This document shows, one piece after another, positions 11,201 through 16,797 of a stretch of 64,000 bases of DNA. Numbering within the stretch: position 1 is the stretch's first letter; the number at the start of each line of letters is the position of its first letter. Below the pieces are notes generated by a model. That model ran no database searches. It was not told the DNA's origin and worked only from the letters and a program-made list of their open reading frames with translations. A program made the position numbers and the translations under genes. This DNA comes from Bacilli bacterium. Its GTDB lineage: Bacteria; Bacillota_I; Bacilli_A; RF39; UBA660. The stretch lies in contig JAFYER010000009.1 of assembly GCA_017544165.1 (NCBI GenBank), positions 48,525-112,524 on the forward strand, read 5' to 3'.

Positions 11201-11250
11201 CCCATTAATAGTATTAAACGTTTATAATTAGCTTTTAAAAACTTCTTCAT
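2284..11250 (-). CDS. Giant N-terminally anchored surface protein with about 37 YGGGN-type beta-helix repeats
   Basis: The protein is 2988 residues. Residues 1-30 hold a basic start and one hydrophobic segment (LILLMGVLAILVFFVHF), so it is anchored or secreted through its N-terminus. Residues 40-130 resemble the GLUG/right-handed beta-helix region of other surface proteins ('GTSLDPYIISNGSELAYFFEL'). Residues 165-265 are an acidic Glu/Lys low-complexity spacer. From about residue 1090 to 2130 there are about 37 copies of a 22-30 residue unit containing [IV][YF]GG[GSN]N followed by Thr/Asn/Gly-rich strands. Within this region a four-unit super-repeat (SNQSG, NNAGG, GNLA, GNQAG) recurs about every 100 residues. 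The final 850 residues are non-repetitive. No LPxTG or other C-terminal anchor is seen. The Tyr/Asn/Gly repeats suggest a long solenoid; adhesin or matrix function is inference. Confidence 0.85.
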   Translation of the reverse strand: MKKFLKANYKRLILLMGVLAILVFFVHFNKKTFSEKTSSSIWDGTVAKSFSSGTGTSLDPYIISNGSELAYFFELINGDESPDYFNKNYEINNNINLNGKEFFFVSPNKQFSGTINGGGYTISNFTISNYYTDVNEATASFSLMSSLYNAEIKNINFKDITIAVNDKMVSEIIEEETKEEPIKENEKEISKDIEEITDGEPSKENNEEIIEDKNEEIKEEPSNEKTDGIDENIEEKTDEVSEVDSKQDINEDKKDEEEIEAAIRRVDASLFRNVEESTITNININNINIEYAGDKDLLNSSLFILNDNGLNNISNINISGSSEVKSTNILIDKFNGSTNLNNIMFESSNLVLIDEFDYTEKHDIYEYSIEKDEITFNSVRDLEYVVKSLNENSDLVWKYENGEFRIVNNGVEPKDIVNAPKSGMKRSTISAHDSGITNNTVYVNDLTSDLNYLTGLNYTEVRNTSLPSGNSTHYYDAENLVKVELIYDGSDLNNSNLVGSVSPINNETSNKYVYFKYIPLERSSNGTLATDAGGNNYIKIELIDNPFSKRPYANSTEYGFNGWVCNQDVDTTSGVCASSTFSINTDDYTRYMQVPIDGGSEVVIHLNANWYEADVVTSYNNITNLSSMTMVSTGYTVPEVIVHRASYFWRQNYTQMEFDRQYARGDDQDGYMPAGSFYRTNRNSGTYYYNSYRTRCSRNQTCYVFYPNTSAIVGGSKYNGGSVTFITNFRPTNSNTETTINSYNTTYMELLDDPDGQYSYSETVQRQKSYIPTGNDTQGFYYKVSNPTAAMLQTGMYYTSSGSLCTNTSSCSTAYKLIHYDDATIKSNGNSISIIEEDSNNEVIDGDKYYYLVTRDMNIVRITGTVSYSNLTTNRPYTLTGTAVNGTTASGTITMGTGRWTVPGDIVIENIRMDGPNYNTNTNNNKNRALGYDATNYQTYGAIFANSKNFKIGRNVTPSDGASYLSTGGIYGGAYGSSPSGLCRVIVESGNYFAYHSGRMSSSTTSYTFNETTIFGSDYDRVNNSHKKLFFEIGLDGYAGGNNTAGSESLFMSFNIIKSGTFGYNYDDTPNTDDTAGLYIGARASTYANSITGAKIEGGNINTIVGGYGYNGSETTNSTFIGMSGGTVRSIYGGAGHSTTKGNRIICVTGGTVSYSVLGGSNSFESGYTDDGVLEGSTLVYVGGNVTIGGQNDKLYGVESGTVFGAGGGDTSSTEKGTVYNSHVIINGGTINSAVYGGGNYGSTGTVYNNTSTAKIEVLSGTIGSVYGGSRSADFGKSNYQTSSLIDIDITGGTIGNVYGGSNRHGTIYGNIDVAVTGGTITSNVYGGGKGGAAPADPPDPATDGTFTTNGVNVTIGDSNGGPTINGSVYGGSAFGSVNDINRGNVNVTVNKGTITNSVFGGGQGDNTHTPVVNGNINVTVNGGTIGKVFGGHDQAGSHTKQNEVHLNGGTITDAFGGGNKSSVTNTHVYLSGATTTTIYGGSNTSGSVTTANVNISSGSATTVYGGNNEGGTCGTTNIEVTGGSIGTIYGGGNLVSTTTTNIDVYNHAGTITAIYGGGNNAGATTTNIDLHTRSGSNNIVVTNVYGGSNQSGNVNESNVTIDHGTVTNLYGGNNAGGKTVETNIIVNGGTVTTTYGGGNEAVSDDTNITINGGTFTTIYGGGNQAAITNDTNVTINSGTISGSIFGGGNAGNVGGDTNVIINGATNTIPAVYGGGNQAGATTTNITIPSTSTASITNIYGGSNQSGNITTTNTTISGGTVTNVYGGNNAGGVSSTTNVTINGGTLTNIYGGGNLATVGATNVTVNGSTNTISAIYGGGNQAGATTTSISIPSASTASVTNIYGGSNQSGNVTTTTISSLGGTIGDIYGGNNQGGISSTTNVTVGGSTVTNVYGGGNLAAVGATNVTINSGTITGSVYGGGNQAAVNNNTSLKIFGGTISGNVFGGGNDGATSGNTNVIINNGTINGSAYGGGNGSNATVLGNTNITVGGTTTIGTANCVIKSQCSLFGGGNAAFTGDSTLNTSQSNVKILGATIYGNIYGGANTSVVYGGTSVNIGADVATTSESTRGNVLIHGTVFGGGEANASGSENYDWHFVGVTEAIYVNINALNYNNFIIEGSIFGSGNASTTTGTSTINIKNYGTFANPKHNISIQRTNLLVIDNSAFTLSGATDRTNEYSDVLFTLSIIDEMDLKNNSTLFLETGANELRSYKSLQANGDPVTITINDELGTFTRDADNRIYMYGANNKVLNIANETLTTYGDVEGMTFFGLFKYGANNSIVVGIYDDYAYGAHVDLNSGLFTTGSYVLGAHKNDHDITADGFYSNFVDEEGINTIKIIEPTPADSPMYMWIIGQYVQTYEVNLVASKYSTMGAVELPLIDYTVPNTTFEITRVDFTGLESGVQIVNKNSIPKISSNLSTVDTTMGLSMETSNTGWLTAGQTSFYNTTTPQIQGLRYYIGENSTNVPSLLFYLYHSKNLQTTGSLGTIQIEVSVTSRIDDLTSDPETLIINVNISRILIATNDYEAALTAGRKYDLFTPTTTKITSKSSISAYFSLFSQGQSIYGNGYHRALVSNIALPENTKITMIDLSLNEAKYYYHVITAADVAAAESQISFHNEANYDLSMFEVMGAFNSGVHYNDSQMNSLYYSQTGGYCQEEFIFIIDFEDTEFADDSLDNYILFELQNGNDQTMVSVLGIQEGGMHYDIYDGLDAVIDISGTISSDTIYSGETVTMDLQTNYTQSQVAGIVINDTHMFDQKVGLKLTLFKNNQVVSGVALLGLTYEIDGVDYSPNIDGTTRIKISERVGNIETWVKVKTGTSNLATGNYVLRVESFGSPDGIYYGLNTSDYVDFNISIINEIYGLDVDVANEDMIVYKETGYTLNNSNNVTYTIGYNSGLTNPSIRLKMYRRSSYSVVGSTNYSVVDLADYVSNTLQITANANEYLIVSSPAETTTLVLSMNDDLTPGTYMMQFMLYDNNSLIGTVEKYIIIK
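4850..7980 (-). repeat. Coding tandem repeat array (YGGGN units with 300-bp super-repeat)
   Basis: On the minus strand this stretch encodes about 37 degenerate units of 66-90 bases carrying [YF]GG[GSN]N. At the DNA level the segments around 5690-5880 and 5990-6180 are close copies offset by about 300 bases, and similar copies continue on both sides. The repeat composition also produces several open frames on the opposite strand, which I regard as artefacts. Confidence 0.8.
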
Positions 11251-11309
11251 CTATACTATCCTACGTGTATCATTATATCATAGGATTTTCACATTTAAAA
11301 GAATATCAT

Positions 11310-11338
11310 AAAAAAACTCAGGTAAAAAACCCAAGCCT
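11310..11338 (-). terminator. Rho-independent terminator after acyltransferase gene
   Basis: A minus-strand hairpin of 7 bp (11317-11323 with 11329-11335, two G-U pairs, 5-base loop) is followed by seven Ts. It begins just after the stop of the acyltransferase gene. Confidence 0.7.
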
Positions 11339-11341
11339 TTT

Positions 11342-12517
11342 TTAATCTTTTTTAGGAATTATTATTGGCGTAATAACATAATCCATCAATAGCATTAATC
11401 CTACAGATAATAGTATTGTTACGCCATATGTTACAAGACATGTAGTATGGAGATTTTCAATACCAACAAATTTATGAAGATATCCTATAATTGGATAATG
11501 TAGCATATAAATATATAATGCTAATTTTCCAGGATATTTCCAAATTGGATAATCAAGTAACTGAGTTAAATAATCTTGATTTAAAAGTACTAAGAAAACA
11601 ACAATTGCACAAAGCCCATTAATTGTTGCAAATGTAAATGATGTTCCCCATATCATGTGATAAACAACAATTGCACTTGCTAATACATTTGCTATTGTCA
11701 AAAATACTTTTGAGCCAGTACCAAATTTATGATTATTTAACTTGTCAACCCATACATAGAACACACAACCCATACCAATACATACTAATGCTTGTAAAAA
11801 TGCTGTGCTGAAACTACTTTTGCCAATAAATGTATACCACATACCAGATATTCCATTTAGGTGGAAGTATCCATATACAAAGATAAAGCCAATAGGTGCA
11901 AGTATACCAATAAACCAATCTTCACATTTTTCAAGTAAGAAATAAATAATATATCCTACGATTAAAAGACATGAGATAAACCATAAAGGTCCATTCATTA
12001 GCATGTGACTTTCAGGCATAAGTCCATAAACACTATTTCCAATTCCTAAACCAGAAAGAACGCATCCACCCCATTCCCATAAAGAGTCAACAGCTACTTT
12101 TAACCATTGGTTAACAGGAATGTCATTATAAAGATTTGTTAATACCAAGCCAAATACTAAGCAAATCAAGAAAGCAGGATAAAAAGTTTTAATACGTTTT
12201 GCCAAATACTTTCCAGCTTCACTAGATGCAGTTGTTTTTTCTTTATCGCCACGAGCATTTTTATTTTTAACATGCGTTTTCATTAAGAAAAAGCCGGTAA
12301 TTAAATAGAAAATAATAATTACATCAAGACTGCCTTTGAACATAACATGAGGTTGTCCATTTATTATTTTAACCCATGGAGCTTCATGCCAATATACTGT
12401 TGGATATACGATATAAACATGTACTAAAATAAATATCATACAGCTTACAAAACGCCAAAATTCAACAGCATAGTTCATCTTTTTTACTGGTTTTACTTCT
12501 TTTTTGGTTCTTGCCAT
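11342..12517 (-). CDS. Acyltransferase-3 family membrane protein
   Basis: 391 residues with about ten hydrophobic segments. The start is cytoplasmic and basic (MARTKKEVKPVKK), then 'NYAVEFWRFVSCMIFILVHVY' matches the first membrane helix of acyltransferase-3/OafA-type enzymes, where the R-F...H pattern is conserved. 'GPLWFISCLLIVGYIIYF' and 'LYIYMLHYPIIGYLHKF' match later signature helices (LWFxS and the HYP motif). Such enzymes transfer acetyl or other acyl groups to cell-surface polysaccharides or lipids at the membrane. The acceptor cannot be deduced. It has its own promoter and terminator, so it is likely monocistronic. Confidence 0.88.
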   Translation of the reverse strand: MARTKKEVKPVKKMNYAVEFWRFVSCMIFILVHVYIVYPTVYWHEAPWVKIINGQPHVMFKGSLDVIIIFYLITGFFLMKTHVKNKNARGDKEKTTASSEAGKYLAKRIKTFYPAFLICLVFGLVLTNLYNDIPVNQWLKVAVDSLWEWGGCVLSGLGIGNSVYGLMPESHMLMNGPLWFISCLLIVGYIIYFLLEKCEDWFIGILAPIGFIFVYGYFHLNGISGMWYTFIGKSSFSTAFLQALVCIGMGCVFYVWVDKLNNHKFGTGSKVFLTIANVLASAIVVYHMIWGTSFTFATINGLCAIVVFLVLLNQDYLTQLLDYPIWKYPGKLALYIYMLHYPIIGYLHKFVGIENLHTTCLVTYGVTILLSVGLMLLMDYVITPIIIPKKD

Positions 12518-12554
12518 ATTACTCCTTTCTAAAATAGTTTCCTATCTTAAAATA

Positions 12555-12582
12555 ATTATATCAAATACTAAAAGCAAATCAA
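12555..12582 (-). promoter_or_regulatory. Promoter of acyltransferase gene
   Basis: On the minus strand TTGATT, a 16-base spacer and a perfect TATAAT lie 38-65 bases upstream of the start codon; the gene also has an AGAAAGGAG ribosome binding site. Confidence 0.6.
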
Positions 12583-12626
12583 TTATTAATTGACTTATAA
12601 TAAATTGAAAAAATATATGTAAGTAT

Positions 12627-14060
12627 TTATCTGGAATTTCTCGTTTGTGCTTGAGCCATTTCTAAATAATCATCTGCCCATTTTTCAAACAAGCCGATAT
12701 CAATTCTTCCTATAAATTTTAAATTATAATCATTAATATTTCTTGGATCAGCATCAAACATAATTATTTTTTGATCTTGAGTTACATACCATCTTCCATG
12801 GGCGAAAGAATTTCTTATTTTTTCTTTATCATAAACTCTTCCCGCAATTTGGATTTTGTCGTCGTAACAATAATGCATTATAACGGCATCTATGTAAGTT
12901 ATCACAGGAAAAACTTGTATAAATTCACCATCTAACATATTTTTAAAAAAATCTCTAGAATAACTATATCCCCTGATGGATAACAAATCATGTAATTCAC
13001 TATCCATATCATTGTAAGAAGATGGTTTCGCATCTCCATTTAAAACTATTGCTATATGGTTTATTACTTCGCGAATGCTTAATGATGGATTTTCAAAATA
13101 AGAGCCACATAAAATCACTTGTTGCTCAATATCCTTCTGTTTCATTGCCGCTATTGGAATAACTTTTGCCAAAAAATAATACATAATAGCATTTACATCG
13201 TCATCAAGTAGATCTCTATAGTTAGTCTTGTATCTTACTATTAAGTCTTTAAGCTTCCTTTTTTGGAATTTGTCCAAACTATATACTACTGGTTCACTTA
13301 TTGTTTTAGCAAAAGCATGCATTTCATCACTTCTTGAAAGTAGCTCTTCATTTGTTAATCCTGATGTATTTATAAAAGCATTAAATCTTTCGATTGTTTC
13401 TCGTGGCATTTTTCTTGTAAAATAATAATGAATAAATTTTATCTTATCGAGCTCAGTGTCTAAATCACTAGAAAAAATATTAAAATCATCAGGAATATCA
13501 AAACTCAAAAACAATTGATTTTGTCTTTTAGAAATTACCATTCTAAAAACTTTTAGCAAATATTCAAAATCAAATTTAATTTTTACCAATTGAGCGGTTA
13601 TTCCCTTTTCTATCTCTTTTTTTGTCCTAATATCACGTAATTCTATTTCAAAATTTTTTCCATTTTCAGATATTTTAAATTTATCAAAATCCGGTGAATC
13701 ATTATGGTTAAAGGCATTTCTAATTATTTGAATTATTTTTTTGTTAGTTAATCCAGAAGGAGCATTAATAATATTGCATCCCTCTTCCATTCCCTCTAAA
13801 TCGTTATTACTTAAAAAATCTTCTCTATTAAGTAAAAAATCCTCAACTATGGAAAAATTCTTAAAAATATTATATGCAATATAAACTCTTCGCATTCTAT
13901 CATAATACTCTTTGGAATTATCTTCAAATCTACCGCTTCTTATCATATAATTTTCAAATACTCTACCAATTGAAATACTTGGATTACTCATTAAAATATT
14001 TTGAATGTTTGCATAGTCTTTCAAGTATTGAAGCATTTTTTCTTTTGACATTGATACCAT
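12627..14060 (-). CDS. Protein with two HEPN-type RNxFxH motifs, candidate ribonuclease
   Basis: 477 residues, soluble, mostly helical; no named family recognised. Two near-identical motifs stand out: IRNAFNH at residues 113-119 and IRNSFAH at 415-421. Both fit the R-x4-H active-site pattern of HEPN ribonuclease domains, in the common RNxxxH form. Each is followed by a short strand-turn-strand stretch ('GKNFEIELRDIR', 'DQKIIMFDADPRN'), as seen in several HEPN families after the catalytic helix. The protein therefore looks like an internal duplication of a HEPN unit or a two-HEPN enzyme. HEPN proteins act as toxins, abortive-infection RNases or CRISPR effector domains. No adjacent nucleotidyltransferase antitoxin and no CRISPR array is visible, so role and target are open. 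The ATG at 14060 has GGAAGTG upstream. Confidence 0.6.
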   Translation of the reverse strand: MVSMSKEKMLQYLKDYANIQNILMSNPSISIGRVFENYMIRSGRFEDNSKEYYDRMRRVYIAYNIFKNFSIVEDFLLNREDFLSNNDLEGMEEGCNIINAPSGLTNKKIIQIIRNAFNHNDSPDFDKFKISENGKNFEIELRDIRTKKEIEKGITAQLVKIKFDFEYLLKVFRMVISKRQNQLFLSFDIPDDFNIFSSDLDTELDKIKFIHYYFTRKMPRETIERFNAFINTSGLTNEELLSRSDEMHAFAKTISEPVVYSLDKFQKRKLKDLIVRYKTNYRDLLDDDVNAIMYYFLAKVIPIAAMKQKDIEQQVILCGSYFENPSLSIREVINHIAIVLNGDAKPSSYNDMDSELHDLLSIRGYSYSRDFFKNMLDGEFIQVFPVITYIDAVIMHYCYDDKIQIAGRVYDKEKIRNSFAHGRWYVTQDQKIIMFDADPRNINDYNLKFIGRIDIGLFEKWADDYLEMAQAQTRNSR

Positions 14061-14121
14061 TATTTCACTTCCAATAATATTATAGCATGGAATCGAAATT
14101 AAAATATTTAATATCCATTGT

Positions 14122-16056
14122 TTAACATCTATGATTCATGTCTAAAGATTCAGCGGTATTTAAAAAATGTTCATTATTTGATGTTTCATTTTTTGTAAAA
14201 ATTAACTTACGATTTTTAATTTCATATCCAACATTCAATAATTCAGAATAATAATGTTTTAATACTATAGGATCGTCACTATTAACAAATGTATCTATTG
14301 TTCCATCTTGAAACACCATAATAAACCAGTTTAAAGTACATATTGTATACAATTCACTTTTCGATAATAAATCATTATAATAGCGAGCCATTTCTTCTTC
14401 AGTAGTTACTTTAAACTTAGCATAACGTAATGAAATTAATATTTTTTCAATTTTTCCATATATGGCACTATTAATTGGGGTACTTTTATTTCTTCTATAA
14501 ATGGTATTATTTACTTCATGATATCGTGCATCAGGTTCAAATAATCTTATATCATTTATTGATTTGCCATCCTTTAAAGATAATAAACCTTGATAGTTTT
14601 CTATACCATTATAAAATTGATGATTATTATCCAAAATAGGATTGATAATAAATGGTAATGTTTTTTTATTGTAGGGTATTGTATTATTATTTGATAATCC
14701 TATAATACTTGCCACTATTTCATCTTGACCATTATTCATTTGGAGCATTATAAAATTAATTGCTTTTTTAACAGCATTATATAGTTTTTCACCTGTGATT
14801 TGATTAGGTATTCTTTTACTTAACTCTATTCCTTGTGCAATCAGCACATTACCATTACGCATTAATAAAACCATTCCAAAATCTTTATATTCTTTTGTAG
14901 AAATTGCTAATATGCGCATATGAGGATTACTCAAAAAATTATTAAAAAGCATAAAAGCATCTCCATTTATTCTAAAACAATTGCCCGCTCTATAACCCAT
15001 AACAAGGTTTCTAGCATCGGTTAATGGTAGTAAATCAAAAATATAACCATCTTCACTTGGAATTTTTGTACTAATGATAGATGATTTTGTTTTAAACTTT
15101 AATTTAGAATTATAAGCTTTTAAATTCTTTTCAATTATTTCAGACTCGCTTTCTGTTATCCCGTATTTATGATAATAAGATGAAAGCATATCGTTTAAAA
15201 CATCTCCACTCAATTCTGGATTCTCCAACTCTGGAGCCAAATATCTCTCTTTTAATAAAATAGATACTTTTGATGGATTAAGCTTAGTTCCCAATTTATC
15301 TATAAAGCAATTAATAGTATTATAAAAGTAATCAAAATTAATGAATAATTCTAGATTTCTACCCTCTAACATCAATCTCATATTATTATTGGGATCTTTT
15401 TTACTTCCAAACAAAAAATTGTTAAAAACTTTGTTAATATCATCACTAGCATTTTTTACATTTAGATTATTAAATAAATAAAAAATACTATCATAATCTA
15501 CAGTACCATATTTACCTTTTAAAATATCTATTGTATTATCAAGACCAACTGATAAATACATTATTATAGCAATTCTTATATATTCTTTTTCACTGCCAAA
15601 ACAAGGTTTTCTAAGCAACCATTGGGCTTTGCTTGCAAGCATTTTCTTTAATTCTAATTTATCATTTTTTATATCTAATGATTTAAGAAGGTCTACTATA
15701 AGTTTAATATGTTTATTCGGTAAGTTATAAAAGTCAAAGGGACTAATAAGTTGTTCTATTTCATACGCATTTACATCAATATTTTTTAAGAATCTGATTA
15801 AATCATAAATGTTTTTTGTTAATAATATATTGAATAATTCTTTATATTTATAACTATGAAGATAATTCATAAATAATACATAAAAATCTTCGGGGAAATC
15901 GATAGAAGTATAATAATTATTCAAAAAAATTTTTACAAAATCAATATCAGTATTTTGTAAATGAGTTAACATAATAAATAATCTTGCAGTATCAAAAATA
16001 TTTAATTGTTGTTTTTTACTTAATTTTATTAAAGATGCCTTTTTATTAAGCTTCAT
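14122..16056 (-). CDS. Unrecognised 644-residue protein with conserved-looking GNCFRINGDA core
   Basis: I do not recognise a family. The start at 16056 is preferred over an in-frame ATG at 16086 because AGGTGGGGG lies directly upstream. The N-terminal half is helical and may be alpha-solenoid-like. A more structured region near residues 350-430 contains 'GYRAGNCFRINGDAFMLF' followed by 'GMVLLMRNGNVLIAQGIELSKR', an arrangement with a buried Cys and an R-N-G-N turn that loosely recalls plasmid PcfJ-like proteins. That similarity is weak. The C-terminus has the motif 'ELLNVGYEI', also present in the small protein encoded just upstream, suggesting a shared module. It lies 61 bp before the double-HEPN gene on the same strand. 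Confidence 0.65.
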   Translation of the reverse strand: MKLNKKASLIKLSKKQQLNIFDTARLFIMLTHLQNTDIDFVKIFLNNYYTSIDFPEDFYVLFMNYLHSYKYKELFNILLTKNIYDLIRFLKNIDVNAYEIEQLISPFDFYNLPNKHIKLIVDLLKSLDIKNDKLELKKMLASKAQWLLRKPCFGSEKEYIRIAIIMYLSVGLDNTIDILKGKYGTVDYDSIFYLFNNLNVKNASDDINKVFNNFLFGSKKDPNNNMRLMLEGRNLELFINFDYFYNTINCFIDKLGTKLNPSKVSILLKERYLAPELENPELSGDVLNDMLSSYYHKYGITESESEIIEKNLKAYNSKLKFKTKSSIISTKIPSEDGYIFDLLPLTDARNLVMGYRAGNCFRINGDAFMLFNNFLSNPHMRILAISTKEYKDFGMVLLMRNGNVLIAQGIELSKRIPNQITGEKLYNAVKKAINFIMLQMNNGQDEIVASIIGLSNNNTIPYNKKTLPFIINPILDNNHQFYNGIENYQGLLSLKDGKSINDIRLFEPDARYHEVNNTIYRRNKSTPINSAIYGKIEKILISLRYAKFKVTTEEEMARYYNDLLSKSELYTICTLNWFIMVFQDGTIDTFVNSDDPIVLKHYYSELLNVGYEIKNRKLIFTKNETSNNEHFLNTAESLDMNHRC

Positions 16057-16119
16057 AACCCCCACCTGTGTTATGTATTCTAACATTAATAGGTTTTTTT
16101 CTCAAGTTTTTTATATGAC

Positions 16120-16155
16120 AAAAAAAAGAGCAATATTTATAATAAATTACTCTTT
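16120..16155 (-). terminator. Terminator after the 120-residue protein gene
   Basis: Minus-strand hairpin with stem AAAGAG-AAT (one unpaired base; 16125-16134 with 16146-16155) followed by a run of eight Ts, located 40 bp after the stop codon. Confidence 0.6.
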
Positions 16156-16195
16156 AATTCGTATGTAAAAACTAATATTTAGACGTTTTTGCAAA

Positions 16196-16558
16196 TTATC
16201 TATGCGGCGCACTTAATTCTTCAAGCCCAGTTTTAGAAAAATCCATATTTTCAACTTCTTCTTTTGTACGAAAAGATTCAGAACCAAGCATTTCATATCC
16301 AATATTTAATAATTCATCAAGCGAACTATAAACTGAAGTTGCCCAACCTTTAACCACCAAAGAGTCAGTAGGGCTGGATAAACCAGATGATACCGGAATA
16401 AACTCAACACTCATACAATAATCAGAATTTTGACCATCTTGAACAGTTAACAATCTAACGCCATTATCTTGTATTATTTCTCCACAGTATTTACAATACT
16501 TCTTGAATTCTTTGTACAATTCTAATTGATTAACCTTATTTTTAATTTCAATATTCAT
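16196..16558 (-). CDS. Small unrecognised protein with CxxC pair
   Basis: 120 residues, soluble. Residues 20-30 contain 'KKYCKYCGEII', a CxxC knuckle that would need a partner pair or dimer to bind zinc, since the only other Cys is near residue 48. The later region 'SLDELLNIGYEML' resembles the C-terminal 'ELLNVGYEI' of the larger gene that follows it. The start is well supported by AGGAGG six bases before the ATG. Function is unknown. Its own terminator separates it from the next gene. Confidence 0.65.
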   Translation of the reverse strand: MNIEIKNKVNQLELYKEFKKYCKYCGEIIQDNGVRLLTVQDGQNSDYCMSVEFIPVSSGLSSPTDSLVVKGWATSVYSSLDELLNIGYEMLGSESFRTKEEVENMDFSKTGLEELSAPHR

Positions 16559-16636
16559 ATCATACCTCCTAAGGAGATTATAACATATGTTTTTTTAACT
16601 GTTATTAATTATTATTTTATTTTACACACCTATCAC

Positions 16637-16746
16637 AAAAAATGGAGCCTTTCGGCTCCTTCAGGGGGTTTTGGTACACACTCTTCACATTATTGTGCGT
16701 AAAGAGGTGTATTATTTAGTATAGCAATCTCTACTATACTAAATTA
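16637..16746 (-). ncRNA. Candidate small RNA: three hairpins with own promoter and terminator
   Basis: Between recG and the 120-residue gene, the minus strand carries a promoter and then, directly after the expected start site, three successive stem-loops. Hairpin 1 (16715-16743) is a perfect 10-bp stem TTTAGTATAG/CTATACTAAA. Hairpin 2 (16676-16710) has a 9-bp stem with one bulge and an inner CACA/TGTG pair. Hairpin 3 (16644-16659) is GGAGCCGAAAGGCTCC followed by six Ts, a textbook terminator with a GAAA tetraloop. The single-stranded linker between hairpins 2 and 3 contains CCCCC, a feature of Firmicutes regulatory RNAs that pair with ribosome binding sites. I do not recognise it as 6S, SRP, RNase P or a known riboswitch. 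No coding gene lies immediately downstream in its unit. Confidence 0.6.
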
Positions 16747-16751
16747 ATGAT

Positions 16752-16781
16752 ATTATAGTTTTTTTAAAAATGCAATATCAA
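16752..16781 (-). promoter_or_regulatory. Promoter of the candidate small RNA
   Basis: TTGATA (16776-16781), 18-base spacer and perfect TATAAT (16752-16757) on the minus strand, placed so that transcription would begin at the first hairpin, after the recG stop codon. Confidence 0.65.
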
Positions 16782-16797
16782 TAAATTAACTTTACAG

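Noticed and set aside
12627..14060. Double-HEPN protein as a Cas13 effector
   Set aside because: It is far shorter than known Cas13 proteins and no CRISPR array or cas1/cas2 is visible within the window.
16637..16746. Three-hairpin region as riboswitch of the next gene
   Set aside because: It ends with a strong terminator and the next gene starts about 80 bases further with its own ribosome binding site; no known riboswitch core is visible, so a stand-alone RNA is more likely.
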